From assembly GCA_965222425.1 (NCBI GenBank), contig CBDCTW010000024.1, positions 248,001-312,000 of the forward strand: a DNA stretch of 64,000 bases, in the 5' to 3' direction. Of the stretch, positions 1-9,238 are shown piece after piece. Source of the DNA: CBDCNP01 sp965222425. Lineage in GTDB: Bacteria > Acidobacteriota > Vicinamibacteria > Marinacidobacterales > DATDRI01. The translations under genes were made by a program, and so were the position numbers. The notes under the pieces were generated by a model that made no database searches, was not told the origin of the DNA, and saw nothing but the letters and a program-made list of their open reading frames with translations. Each line of letters opens with the position of its first letter. Position 1 is the first letter of the stretch.

Positions 1-870
1 GATGCGTTGACAATTCACGTCAAGTATCGATCGCACTTTCGCTGCATCGCCGTTGGGGAGGGCGAACTTCACTTCGCGACGGAACAGATCAACCCCCGAT
101 ACCTCTCGCGGCTCTTCGACCAATTCCAGCTTGCCCGGCGACCGGACCTTCACCTTACCGGCCTTACCGGCTCGCTCAGAAGTCGCCTGGCTACGGCCCG
201 CCTGAACATCCTCGAGATCGACGGAATACACTTCGAATTGCGGGAGCTCTCCGCGAAGCTCCTCGAGAACTTTCGCCGGTTCCTCGGCGGCCTCGATCGT
301 CAGAATGGCACGGAACTCCACTCGGTCACCATCCTGATCGAGCCGCTGAAAGGTAACGGGCTTGATCTTGCTCAACCGCTCAAGACCTGAAAAGGCGTCG
401 GCGGGAAAAAAATGCTTCGCATCGCCGGCGACTTTCAACAACAGGGGCTTCTCGTACGCCGGTCGATTCGCGATCTGCCGAAGGATTACGAACATCGCTA
501 CAACCGCCGCGGCGACGACGGCGAGCACCGGCTGACCTGCCCCCAGCGCCAGTCCCATCGAGACGCAAAACAACAGATAGACGATCTCTTCCAGGCTCTT
601 GATGGGACCCCGGAACCGAACGATGGTGAGTGCACCGATGAGACCCAGCGAAAGAGCAAGCGATGCCTGGACGACCGCAATGACGAGGATGGTCGCCATC
701 GTAAAGAGCGGGAACATCCTTGCGAACTCCTCCCGGTCGGAGGCAGCCGTTCCGTAGCGTCTATAGAGCGCCGCGATGAAGAGCCCTAAGAACCCTCCCA
801 CGACGAGATTGAATCCGAAAAACCAGAGCGTTCGAACGGCTTCTGGACTCAAACCGATAAACGTGTTCAT
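1..870 (-). CDS. DUF4956 membrane protein fused to start of a VTC-like domain (runs off left edge)
   Basis: The open frame starts at ATG 870 and continues without a stop to base 1 (290 codons), so it is cut by the window edge. Residues 1-140 carry about four hydrophobic segments. The stretch VRFRGPIKSLEEIVYLLF followed by a Gly/Ala-rich helix is the hallmark of DUF4956 proteins. Residues 140-225 form a soluble region resembling the usual DUF4956 tail. From about residue 258 the chain reads FRREVKFALPNGDAAKVRSI, which resembles the first strand and helix of VTC-type (polyphosphate polymerase-like) domains. In other genomes DUF4956 and VTC genes are usually separate neighbours, so a continuous frame suggests a fusion. 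The DUF4956 call is strong; the VTC call rests on about 30 residues and is an inference. No substrate can be named. Confidence 0.72.
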   Translation of the reverse strand, partial: MNTFIGLSPEAVRTLWFFGFNLVVGGFLGLFIAALYRRYGTAASDREEFARMFPLFTMATILVIAVVQASLALSLGLIGALTIVRFRGPIKSLEEIVYLLFCVSMGLALGAGQPVLAVVAAAVVAMFVILRQIANRPAYEKPLLLKVAGDAKHFFPADAFSGLERLSKIKPVTFQRLDQDGDRVEFRAILTIEAAEEPAKVLEELRGELPQFEVYSVDLEDVQAGRSQATSERAGKAGKVKVRSPGKLELVEEPREVSGVDLFRREVKFALPNGDAAKVRSILDVNCQRI

Positions 871-1193
871 TTCGCGCTCGTTTCCACTCGATCGGTGCTC
901 GAATCAACTCGGCACGTTCACTCCTTAGCGAAGCGTCACGATCCCGGTGGCAGCTAGCCATGAGGCCCATATGTGAAAGACCGGCATATAACATGGCGAT
1001 CACCAAAGCCGGGAACGTAATCGTAGCCTAACGGCCGGGCGTCCGAAAGCCTGGGGATGGGTGAGGGGACGAAAGTTACGTTTTGAGTCGGCAAGCCCCC
1101 CGGCTCAGCCCCTCGGCATTGGAGCCCGGACATTCTGGATGTCCGCGTCGGTCCCCTATTTCCGCCCTTTTTGTTCTAGAGTAGAAATCCCCC
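871..1193. other. Divergent intergenic region
   Basis: This 323-base gap separates the minus-strand DUF4956 gene from the plus-strand kinase. Promoters for both should lie here, but I see no convincing -35/-10 pair, repeat or small gene. Confidence 0.4.
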
Positions 1194-2751
1194 GTGGCAA
1201 GATTGACAGCCCCCGACGACAGCGAGTCCGTAGCCGAGTGCCGTCCTAGGAGCCATTCAGAAAATGGGCCCAACCAAGACCAAGAAAGAAGCCATCCACA
1301 ACGAGGCCTGGAGCTCGACCATCTATATCAGACGGCCCCGGTCGGCCCCCGTCTGCTGGAACGAAATCTCCGATACCTCCGGATCAACGAGCTGCGGGCC
1401 GAGTTCCACGGAAAGCCGGTCTCGGAGCACATCGGCCGCCCTATCCGAGAAGTCCTTCCGGCGCTGGCGCCGATCTTGGAGCCCATGCACCGACAGATCC
1501 TCGAGACGGGCGAAGCCGAAGTGAATGTCGACGTCCATGGGACAACTCCTGCCCAGCCGGGCGTAGAAAGAGACTGGTTGGCGAGCCATTATCCACTCGT
1601 GGCCGAAGACGGAACCGTGCTCGGCACCAGCGTTATGGTACATGAGATCACCGATCGTAAACTGGCGGAACGAAAACTGCGTGAGAGCGAAGAGCGCCTG
1701 CGCCTAATGGCCGACACGTTGCCGGCCCTGGTTGCCTACGTGGACTCCGACCAGCGTTACCGCTTTCAAAACGCCGCGTATCGGAAGTGGTTTGGCGTTC
1801 CCCGCGAGAAGTCGAGCGAACGCTTCATTAAGGAGATCATCGGAGAGCGGATGTATGAGCGCGTCCAACCGTGCGTGGAAAAGGCTTTGTCAGGCCGAAC
1901 TGCTTCGCTGGAGGTGGAGACTCCGCGCCCGGGAGGCCAGATGGGCGTGCTGCAGGCAACACTGGTGCCGAACGCCGACGAAGATGGGAAGGTGCTGGGG
2001 TTTTACGTGCTCGCCTACGACATCACCGAGCGCAAACAGGCCGAGGAAGCGCTGCGCGAGAGCGCCGCTGCACTTCGGCGCAGCCACGCGCAGATCCAGC
2101 TCCTCGCCGGCAAACTGATCGCATCCCAAGAGGAAGAACGAAAGCGCGTCGCTCGTGAGCTCCATGATGACATCAATCAGAAACTGGCCGCCCTCGCTAT
2201 CACGTTCAGCAAGATGAAACAGGGACTCGACCCGGCAGAGGGCGTGCACGATCAGGTGACGGAGCTTCAGAGACGAACCACCGAGTTGACCGACGACGTG
2301 CGACGGCTATCTCACCGGCTCCATCCGGCCATCATGGAGCACGTCGGTTTGGTCGCGGCACTGAAGTCCGATTGCACGCAATTCAGCAACAACGCGGGGA
2401 TTTCGAGTCAGATGAATGTTCCCGAGGCTTTGGAAGCCTGTCTCTCCGGACGTCGCTCTATGTCTATATCGGGTGACACAGGAGTCACTCCAAAATATCA
2501 GTAAACACTCAGGGGCCCGGGAAGCGTGCGTAACACTCACCCAAGCGAACGGCGATCTCCGATTACTCGTCTCCGACACCGGGGTCGGCTTCGACATGCA
2601 ACAAGAACAGGGTACCAAGGGCCTGGGCTTAATCAGCATGCAAGAGCGGGTGCGCCTCGTGGGTGGTACCTTGCTCTTGGAGTCTCGCCCAGGAACGGGG
2701 ACCGAGCTAGAAGTGAGAGCGCCAGGGCTGCCAACTGAGGAGCTTGCGTGA
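1194..2751 (+). pseudogene. PAS-PAS histidine kinase of the NarX/UhpB type, frameshifted
   Basis: The first frame (1194-2504) encodes two PAS domains (about residues 45-150 and 165-280; the second ends in YDITERKQAEEAL), a coiled linker, and the HisKA_3 dimerisation helix with the phospho-acceptor in ARELHDDINQKLAALAI. The ATPase domain continues in another frame up to 2751 (ALCLYRVTQESLQNISKHSG, then SDTGVGFD and GLGLISMQERV). The switch lies near 2430-2445, where one extra base explains it. Read through, the protein has the normal order for a sensor kinase that phosphorylates a LuxR/NarL regulator. It is followed with a GTGA overlap by exactly such a regulator. The sensed signal is unknown and no transmembrane segment is visible, so it is probably cytoplasmic. 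A sequencing indel cannot be excluded. The start is a GTG; later starts are possible. Confidence 0.82.
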
Positions 2752-3389
2752 CGCGCCCTCGAGTCCCGTTGGCGGATGACCACACCATTGTCACCGAGGG
2801 TCTGAAGAGCATCCTGGAGCCGGAGTTCGAGCTCGTAGGAACGGTGGAAGACGGCCGCGCCATGCTGCTTGCGGCTGAAGAGCTTCAACCGGATGTCATT
2901 ATCGCCGACATCACGATGCCGTCCTTGAACGGGCTCGATGCCGTTCGGCAGCTGAAAAAGAAAAACCAGAAAGCCAAAGTCGACTTCTTGACCATGCACT
3001 CCGACGCCGACCTCGCGACGGAAGCGTTTCGCGCCGGCGCTTCTGGCTACCTTCTCAAGCAGTCCGCCGGCGAGGAGCTCATCACCGCCGTCCACACCGT
3101 TCTGAAGGGCCAGGTGTATCTGACCCCGCTTATTCAGCAGGAGGTGTTGGAAGCCTTCATGAAGGCTGGCAGCGAGGCCAACAAGGCCTCGGTGGAGTTG
3201 ACGGCACGCCAGCGAGAGGTCCTGCAGCTGGTCGCCGAAGGTCGCACGATGAAGGAGATCGCTACCGCGCTGAACGTCTCGACCCGCACGGGGGAGTCTC
3301 ACAAGTACGACCTGATGGAAAAACTGGGCCTCCAAACAACCGCAGAGCTGATTCAATACGCCATCAAACGTGGGGTCGTCTCCCTGTAA
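2748..3389 (+). CDS. NarL/LuxR-family response regulator
   Basis: Intact 213-residue regulator starting at GTG 2748, whose GTGA overlaps the stop of the kinase, so the two are translationally coupled. The receiver domain (1-125) has the acidic pair D10/D11, phospho-acceptor D54 (VIIADITMP), T82 and K104. The C-terminal LuxR-type helix-turn-helix (about 145-213) reads LTARQREVLQLVAEGRTMKE and then KYDLMEKLGLQTTAELIQYA. Phosphorylation by the upstream kinase should promote DNA binding. With the kinase frameshifted, the regulator may be orphaned or driven by small phosphodonors. Recognition helix residue G (STRTGESHK) replaces the usual V, a minor oddity. The target genes are not indicated by context. 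Confidence 0.93.
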   Translation: MTRPRVPLADDHTIVTEGLKSILEPEFELVGTVEDGRAMLLAAEELQPDVIIADITMPSLNGLDAVRQLKKKNQKAKVDFLTMHSDADLATEAFRAGASGYLLKQSAGEELITAVHTVLKGQVYLTPLIQQEVLEAFMKAGSEANKASVELTARQREVLQLVAEGRTMKEIATALNVSTRTGESHKYDLMEKLGLQTTAELIQYAIKRGVVSL

Positions 3390-3749
3390 CCGCCCATAAA
3401 CGCGAACACTCCCTGTTTTTCCTTAATAATTCCCATCAGAATCCCGTAGTTTTACGGGTTGATCTGGCCTCCGCGAGTACGGCAAGAATCATGGCGAGGA
3501 TCACCCTCAACGAGAGTCTTCCCGCTTGCCGTGGGCAAGCCATCAGGAATCCGGACAGGATGCTCTTTGGTAGAGACGGCGCGTCACACATTCGCACAGA
3601 TTCAGGCTATCGGAACACTGTTCTAGACGGCTCTTTATCGCAGGGAAGGTAATATAACATCAGGCAGGGTGCCAGGTGACGCGCTCCGCACCCTGCCGCG
3701 AGCGTCGCCAAGCGGGCGAACGAGGAGTGAGCGTGCACTAAGGCACCAA
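3390..3749 (+). other. Intergenic region with three perfect inverted repeats
   Basis: No gene is seen. There are three perfect dyads: CCCGTA-GTTT-TACGGG at 3443-3458, GCTTGCC-GTG-GGCAAGC at 3524-3540, and GGCAGGGTGC/GCACCCTGCC at 3663-3672 and 3688-3697. None is followed by a T run, so they are not typical terminators. The first could be a regulator operator near the response-regulator gene. The last lies just upstream of trmB and overlaps the longest possible trmB frame, which argues for the later trmB start. Confidence 0.5.
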
Positions 3750-4412
3750 ATGAGATCTCGTGGCAGCAGAGCTCGCGCATGGACTATAGAGCCCATCGGC
3801 CTAGAAGTGCGAAACCTGCCTAAGCCCGTCTCCGGTAAGGGTCTATTCGGAAACGAGCATCCCGTGGAGATGGAAATTGGGGCCGGGAAGGGAGCCTTCC
3901 TCGTCGAGGAGACGAAGAACCGACCCGCCGTGAACTTTATCGGCATCGAGCGTGCCAGACGATACTGGGGCCTCGCCAGCGATCGAGTCCGTTGCCACGG
4001 GTGCTCGAACGTGCGGTTGATTCTCGTCGACGCCGGCTACTTTCTCGACGAGTTCGTACCCGACGATTTCCTGAACGCCATCTACGTCCACTTCCCCGAC
4101 CCCTGGCCAAAGAAACGCCATCAAAAGCGGCGCCTGATCCAACCACGGTTCTTGCAAGTCGTGGAACGGGTTCTGACGCCCGAAGGCAGGTTCCAGGTAG
4201 TGACCGACCACAAAAACTATTTCGATCACATCGTCGACGTGGTCCGTTCTTCTTCCCTCTTGCAGAGCGAGTACAGGCGTCCCACGACTGCGGCAGCGGG
4301 GGAGTTGGTTGGCTCGAGCTTCGGGAAGAAGTATCGCCTCCAGGGAAGAGTTTCCTACGCGATAGCCGGGGTGACGGTCAGCCAACCCTCACGAATGCGG
4401 AAGTCAGGCTAG
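3750..4412 (+). CDS. trmB: tRNA (guanine-N7)-methyltransferase
   Basis: TrmB makes m7G46 in the variable loop of many tRNAs using S-adenosylmethionine. The SAM-binding motif EIGAGKGAFL and the family signature HFPDPWPKKRHQKRRL (substrate and catalytic region) are both present, followed by the conserved VTDHKNYFDH. I chose ATG 3750 (220 residues), because the longer GTG start at 3669 sits inside a perfect inverted repeat and adds low-complexity Arg/Ser sequence. An AAGG lies a few bases upstream of 3750. The length fits the family. It stands alone on the plus strand, and the convergent desaturase gene ends 57 bases downstream. The usual role is tRNA stability; it is normally non-essential. Confidence 0.93.
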   Translation: MRSRGSRARAWTIEPIGLEVRNLPKPVSGKGLFGNEHPVEMEIGAGKGAFLVEETKNRPAVNFIGIERARRYWGLASDRVRCHGCSNVRLILVDAGYFLDEFVPDDFLNAIYVHFPDPWPKKRHQKRRLIQPRFLQVVERVLTPEGRFQVVTDHKNYFDHIVDVVRSSSLLQSEYRRPTTAAAGELVGSSFGKKYRLQGRVSYAIAGVTVSQPSRMRKSG

Positions 4413-4468
4413 GACCGTTCCAACTCCATTGGCGACGCCCATCGCAGATCTCCGAGGTTGGAACAGCT

Positions 4469-5398
4469 CTAGGCAGCCGCTTTCGACGATACGCGCCTCT
4501 TTTCCAAGATGTGCTCCGGGACCGATTTGAGATCCCAAATCAAACCCAGCTTGGACAACAGAAGCAGTCCGTAGTAGGTCAGGTCGACCTCGTACCAGTA
4601 GAATCCCTGGCGAGTCGCGGTTGGGAAATGGTGGTGGTTGTTGTGCCAACCCTCTCCCATCGTCAGCAGGGCCAACAGCCAATTGTTCTTGCTGGTATCC
4701 CCAGTCTCGAATCTCTGCCGTCCAAAAACGTGAGACAGTGAATTGATTGTGTAAGTGGCGTGCGCGAGGACCACAGTCGAGATGAAGAAACCCCAGACAA
4801 GCATTTGCATCCCATTGGTTCCGAGTTGAGGACTAACCTTGGCAAGGAGGGCGCCCAAGAAGAAGGTCGCCGTTCCCAGCAAGATGGGCATTAACACATC
4901 GAACCGATCCAGAAGTCTTAACTCGGGAAACTTCGCCAAGTCCGGGACCAAGCGCGTCTTGGTCGTGTCGTTCCCCCGCGCAAAGACCCAGCCTATGTGA
5001 CTATACAAGAAACCGTGACGCGTCGGAGAGTGCACGTCCTCGTCCTGATCGGAATACAGATGATGCGTACGGTGGTGAGACGACCACCACAAGGGTCCCT
5101 TCTGAGTCGCGGAGCTGCCAAGTAGAGCGAACGCAAATTGGAACCACCGTGAGGTTTTGTAAGTCCGGTGAGAAAGGTAGCGATGGTAGAAGCCGGTGAC
5201 CGCGAACATCCGCAGCCAGAACAAGGCGAGGGCAACGCCCACTGCGACTGGGCTCCAGCCGACCCAGATGACGCCGAAGACCATCAGATGGACGCCGAGG
5301 AAAGGCAAGGTCTTCCACCATTGAATGCGCCTTTTTCCAGACGGAAACTCACGGACCTTCGAACGCCTGTTGTTTACACTTCCGCTCGCGTCTTGCAT
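4469..5398 (-). CDS. Acyl-CoA/acyl-lipid delta-9-type fatty acid desaturase
   Basis: Integral-membrane di-iron desaturase that introduces a double bond into saturated acyl chains, using O2 and an electron donor. All three histidine boxes are present: HRYLSHR, HRTHH (in WWSSHHRTHHLYSDQDEDVH) and HNNHHHFP (after GEGWHNN). Four to five hydrophobic segments surround them in the usual order. I prefer ATG 5398; a GTG at 5434 would add 12 residues. The motif set is that of the stearoyl-CoA-desaturase-like branch (acyl-CoA desaturase), and the length (about 309) is normal. It is monocistronic. Its upstream region holds repeated TAGTCT-type motifs that could be operators. The role is probably membrane-fluidity adjustment. 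Confidence 0.93.
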   Translation of the reverse strand: MQDASGSVNNRRSKVREFPSGKRRIQWWKTLPFLGVHLMVFGVIWVGWSPVAVGVALALFWLRMFAVTGFYHRYLSHRTYKTSRWFQFAFALLGSSATQKGPLWWSSHHRTHHLYSDQDEDVHSPTRHGFLYSHIGWVFARGNDTTKTRLVPDLAKFPELRLLDRFDVLMPILLGTATFFLGALLAKVSPQLGTNGMQMLVWGFFISTVVLAHATYTINSLSHVFGRQRFETGDTSKNNWLLALLTMGEGWHNNHHHFPTATRQGFYWYEVDLTYYGLLLLSKLGLIWDLKSVPEHILEKRRVSSKAAA

Positions 5399-5794
5399 CC
5401 CGAAAATTACTCCTCTCCTCGTCAAGGCGTCCACGAGACGTGGACCCTCCCCTTTATCTCTAGGAAGGACTCCCTGGCCGCAGCGGGTGCGGGTCTTTCA
5501 CCGACCGTTTGGCACGGTTTGGCACTCCATGGGACCAGACACTAGTCTAGTTTTGTAGATCTTCAAAACTTTGCGGAGTGAGCCATGGAGCGACTCACGA
5601 CCGGATGTTAGTCTAGCATGAAGTTCCTGGCGAGGACTAGTCTCGCCTCAACCCTTTTCTCAAGAGTAGTTTAGCGCGTCGAGGCCGAAAAAGCGTCTTA
5701 GAAAAGACAGTTGGCCAATGTGGAAAGAATCGTGCTGGAGCAGAAACGTGATAGCGGCCATCTAACGTCCTCACCAGCAGCACCAAAGCATCGT
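5399..5794 (-). promoter_or_regulatory. Desaturase upstream region with repeated (C/T)TAGTCT(A/C)G motifs
   Basis: No gene is seen in this 396-base gap. It contains CTAGTCTAG at 5542-5550 (inside the dyad AGACACTAGTCT, 5537-5548), TTAGTCTAG at 5608-5616 and CTAGTCTCG at 5637-5645. Three copies of a 9-base word in about 110 bases upstream of the desaturase start suggest binding sites for a transcription regulator. This is pattern evidence only; no regulator is known. Confidence 0.4.
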
Positions 5795-6796
5795 TCACGC
5801 GCCCCTCCCGCCCGCCTCCGACAACTCCTGCAGGGCCCGAGCCACATAGACCCGCGCCATTTTCTTGCGGTAGTCATGTGTCAGATCGGTGTTGTCGAGC
5901 GGCCGGGCCGGCCGGTAAGCCGCGGCCGCCGCTTCCCTAATGAGCCCCGTCGTTAGCTTTTGGCCGACCAGCATCTGTTCGGCCTTCGTGGCTTCGACGG
6001 GTGCCGACTCAACAGCCGTCAGGACGATGCGAGCTTTCTCCACCGTCCCGTCCGAGACGGTCTTGAGTGCGGCCGCCACTCCTACGATAGGGAAGTCGAT
6101 GCTTCCACGGCGTCTCAATTTCAAATAAGTTGCACGGGTTCCGTCGACCGGGGGAACGTGTATCTTGCTCAGAACCTCGTCCGGCCGTTTCGTCGTGTAA
6201 TCGATACCGTCCTTTTTGTACAGGTCCCCTACCGGGATTCGCCGCTCACCTTCCGGCCCCACCAAAGTGACTTCGGCCTCAAGGGCCATGAAGACCGGAG
6301 CGGTATCCGAAGAGGCGATGGCCCAGCATCGCTTGCTGCCGGGAGCCACCCAACAAATGTCGCCGTCTTTCTTCATGCAGAAATGGATGGCTTCGCGCCA
6401 CTCGAAGTTCTGGTTGTAATAATTGCAGCGGGTGTCGATGCAAAGATTGCCCCCGATGGTCCCCATGTTCCGGAGGATCGGCGAGCTGACAAGGCCAGCG
6501 GAGCGAGCTAGAGCCGGGTAACCCGAAAGGAGCATGTCTGATTCGGCGATCTCGGTGAGCGTCAACAACCCCCCGATCTCGATTCCTTTTTTCGGGCTCC
6601 CCTTTAGTTCGCGGAGCCCATCGAGTCCTCGAAGGCCGACCAAGACCTTCGGTTCGAACTGTCGTCGCTTCATGTTGGGGTAGAGATCGGTACCACCGGC
6701 AACCGGCATCGCTTCCGGACCGTGGTCGGAAAGCATACGCGCCGCTTCCCGCGCCTCGCTGGGAGCGAGGTACCGAAAAGGGGGAAGTCGCATCAT
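5795..6796 (-). CDS. FAD-binding subunit of a 4-hydroxybenzoyl-CoA reductase-type molybdenum hydroxylase (HcrB-like)
   Basis: Medium subunit of a xanthine-oxidase-family enzyme. FAD-binding motifs PVAGGTDLYP (31-40) and GTIGGNL (112-118) are clear. Residues 119-160 contain an insertion with C124, C140, C148 and C157. These spacings (16, 8, 9) equal those of the four cysteines that bind the extra [4Fe-4S] cluster in the HcrB subunit of 4-hydroxybenzoyl-CoA reductase. That insertion is absent from ordinary CoxM/XdhB subunits, so the complex belongs to the HCR-like branch. The gene overlaps the large-subunit gene by ATGA and is the last of the three. HCR itself removes the para-hydroxyl from 4-hydroxybenzoyl-CoA. 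No other aromatic-degradation gene is nearby, so the substrate here stays open. Confidence 0.9.
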   Translation of the reverse strand: MMRLPPFRYLAPSEAREAARMLSDHGPEAMPVAGGTDLYPNMKRRQFEPKVLVGLRGLDGLRELKGSPKKGIEIGGLLTLTEIAESDMLLSGYPALARSAGLVSSPILRNMGTIGGNLCIDTRCNYYNQNFEWREAIHFCMKKDGDICWVAPGSKRCWAIASSDTAPVFMALEAEVTLVGPEGERRIPVGDLYKKDGIDYTTKRPDEVLSKIHVPPVDGTRATYLKLRRRGSIDFPIVGVAAALKTVSDGTVEKARIVLTAVESAPVEATKAEQMLVGQKLTTGLIREAAAAAYRPARPLDNTDLTHDYRKKMARVYVARALQELSEAGGRGA

Positions 6797-9225
6797 GCCG
6801 GCTGTTCCTCCCCCGTGGTGGATACCGGCAAGGGCAGCACCTCGAGCGCTTCCGGAAAACTAAACGTGAGAACCTCGGGTGAGCGTAAACGCCCGTCCAT
6901 GGCTTGGAGGATCTTGGCGGGTGTTACCGGGACCTCGTCCACTCGAACGCCTACCGCATCGTAGATGGCGTTCACGAGTGCGGGGATGACCGGGAGCAGT
7001 GGGCCTTGACCGCACTCTTTGGCACCGTACGGCCCTTGCGGGTCGCGGGTTTCTACAAGAATGGACTCCACCGGCGGCATTTCCAAGAAGGTCGGGCTCT
7101 TGTACTCGAGCATCGAGGGACACTTGTGGACTCCCAACCGGAAGACCTGCTCCTCCATCAAAGCCTCACCGAGACCCATGTAGACGCTCCCTTCGATCTG
7201 TCCGATCGCGAGAAGTGGATTGATGGCCTTCCCGACGTCGTGCGCGATCCAGATCTTATCGATGGCGATCCATCCTGTTTCCTCATCCACTTGGAGTTCG
7301 ACGACGCAGGCGGAATAGCTGTAGGTCGGACTCGGCCCGACCCCTGCGCCCTTGTAGCGCGCCGGGGAGCGTGGTGGTTTGTAGCTTCCCGTCGAGCCCA
7401 ACGTTCCATGCTCCGCCTCCGTCAGCACCACGGCCTCGGCGAAGCTCATCCCTTTCTCCGGATCTTCGGAGTCGAAGACGCGACGGTGAGCCATTCGCAG
7501 CCTTTCGGGCGGAACATCAAGCTCTTTGGACGCCTGGTCGAGTATGAGAGGTTTGAGTCGTCGCGCCGCCTGGATCGCAGCATTGCCGGTCATGAGAGTG
7601 ACGCGGCTGGAGTAGCTCCCGAGATCGACCGGAGTCAGGTCCGTATCCGCGGTCACCACGCGAACGTCCGAAACCTCGACCCCGAGCTCTTCTGCAACCA
7701 CATAGGCCAGCACCGAGTCCGATCCCTGGCCGATATCGGTAGAGCCACAAAAAGCGGTGACGCCGCCACCGCGGTCCAACTGTAGCTGAACTCCACTGTG
7801 CGGAAGGTTGTTCCAGTAGATAGGGAGTCCCGCGCCGCTGATGTAGCTTGAGGCCGCAATCCCGACTCCCCTTCCCTTGCCGAGTTTTCCGTGCTTTGAG
7901 GTAAAGCCGGAGCGCTCGTCAACACGATCCAGACATTCCTTCAAACCGACGGTGCGAAGGCGAAGCTGATTCGCCGTTATCGAGTAAGGCTCCACGAGAT
8001 GCCGACGGCGAAACTCTAGTGGATTGATCCCGAGATCCCCCGCGATCTTGTCCAAGTGACATTCCAGCGCGAACCGTGGCTGCGGCGTGCCGTGTCCACG
8101 CTTAGGTCCGCAGGGAGGCTTGTTGGTAAAGACCCGCACGCCTTCGAACTTGTAACGCCCGACCCGGTAGGTCACGGTCTGTAGAGCTCCCGTATAGTAC
8201 AGGCTGGCCACGCCGTAACTTCCGTATGCACCTCCGTCCAGAAAGGAACGGAAGTGCATCGCCGTGATCTCTCCATCACGTTTCACGCCGGTCTTGATCC
8301 ACATCTTCACCGGATGCCGTCCGCGGTGGCAATAAAACACCTCTTCGCGCGTCAGGGTCACTTTGACCGGCCGACGCGTTTTCATCGAGAGCTTTCCGAC
8401 GACAATCTCGTGACTGAACGGATCGCTCTTGCCCCCGAAGCCGCCGCCGTTCGGACACGCGATCACACGAATGTGCGAGGCCGGCATCTCCAGCACCTTC
8501 GCCATGGCACGATGAACGTAGTGCGGCGTCTGGGTCGAGGACCACAGGGTCAATTTGTCATCGGGGCCGTAAGCCGCGACCGCGGCATGCTGTTCCATCG
8601 GAAGATGTGTATTGCCCTCGAAGAAGAACGTGTCCTCGCGTACATGATCGGCCTCACGGAAACCTTGCTCGACATCACCGAACTCGAGCGCTACCGCCTT
8701 GTGGACGTTGCCTTGCGGTCCATAGTCATGAATACGCTCTCCTTCCTCTTCGAGCGCTTCCTCGATCGACATGATCGATGGGAGGACTTCGTACTGCACA
8801 TCGATGAGTCCCAGGGCCTTATCCGCTGTTTCCTCGTCTATGGCGGCGACCGCGGCAACCGGATCTCCCACGAAACGGACTTTATCCAGGGCCAAGGCAT
8901 GCTCGTCCTGAGACACGGGCAGGATCCCGAAGGGAATAGGAAGCTCTGAGCCGACTAGCGTGGCGACAACGCCGGAAAGCGCTGCCGCCTTACTCGTGTC
9001 GACACTTAAGATGCGCGCGTGCGGATGAGGACTCCTCCTGATCTTGCAGTAGAGCATTCGGGGAAGCGCCAGGTCGTCCGCGAACACAGTTTCCCCGCTG
9101 ACCTTCGCCATAGCATCGACCTTGGGAAGGGGCTTCCCGATAATGCTGAGCTTCTCTTCACCCGAAGGGACCGCTGGCCCAGAAGCCTTTTTTCGCTTGG
9201 GCTGGACGCGGACTTTCGTGGGCAT
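6793..9225 (-). CDS. Molybdopterin-binding large subunit (HcrA-like, xanthine dehydrogenase family)
   Basis: Large catalytic subunit, 810 residues from ATG 9225. The longer frame to 9411 only overlaps the upstream gene. It has the N-terminal aldehyde-oxidase a/b-hammerhead domain (GKPLPKVDAMAKVSGETVFA), the Mo-cofactor loops NGGGFGGKSD and STDIGQGSD, and the C-terminal loop AKECGQGPLLPVIPA. In that last loop most family members have Glu (as in KEVGEG), the general base near Mo; here it reads CAA, Gln740. Subunit order 2Fe-2S, Mo, FAD and tight spacing (13 bases after the small subunit, ATGA overlap with the FAD subunit) mark one operon and one complex. The likely reaction is hydroxylation or dehydroxylation of an aromatic or heterocyclic substrate, unidentified. 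Confidence 0.92.
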   Translation of the reverse strand: MPTKVRVQPKRKKASGPAVPSGEEKLSIIGKPLPKVDAMAKVSGETVFADDLALPRMLYCKIRRSPHPHARILSVDTSKAAALSGVVATLVGSELPIPFGILPVSQDEHALALDKVRFVGDPVAAVAAIDEETADKALGLIDVQYEVLPSIMSIEEALEEEGERIHDYGPQGNVHKAVALEFGDVEQGFREADHVREDTFFFEGNTHLPMEQHAAVAAYGPDDKLTLWSSTQTPHYVHRAMAKVLEMPASHIRVIACPNGGGFGGKSDPFSHEIVVGKLSMKTRRPVKVTLTREEVFYCHRGRHPVKMWIKTGVKRDGEITAMHFRSFLDGGAYGSYGVASLYYTGALQTVTYRVGRYKFEGVRVFTNKPPCGPKRGHGTPQPRFALECHLDKIAGDLGINPLEFRRRHLVEPYSITANQLRLRTVGLKECLDRVDERSGFTSKHGKLGKGRGVGIAASSYISGAGLPIYWNNLPHSGVQLQLDRGGGVTAFCGSTDIGQGSDSVLAYVVAEELGVEVSDVRVVTADTDLTPVDLGSYSSRVTLMTGNAAIQAARRLKPLILDQASKELDVPPERLRMAHRRVFDSEDPEKGMSFAEAVVLTEAEHGTLGSTGSYKPPRSPARYKGAGVGPSPTYSYSACVVELQVDEETGWIAIDKIWIAHDVGKAINPLLAIGQIEGSVYMGLGEALMEEQVFRLGVHKCPSMLEYKSPTFLEMPPVESILVETRDPQGPYGAKECGQGPLLPVIPALVNAIYDAVGVRVDEVPVTPAKILQAMDGRLRSPEVLTFSFPEALEVLPLPVSTTGEEQPA

Positions 9226-9238
9226 TATTTTCCTTACC

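Noticed and set aside
7..390. Plus-strand ORF at the left edge
   Set aside because: It is the shadow of the minus-strand DUF4956/VTC-like frame, which has clear family motifs.
3663..3697. Terminator of the response-regulator gene
   Set aside because: The stem is perfect but no T tract follows and it lies about 270 bases from the stop.
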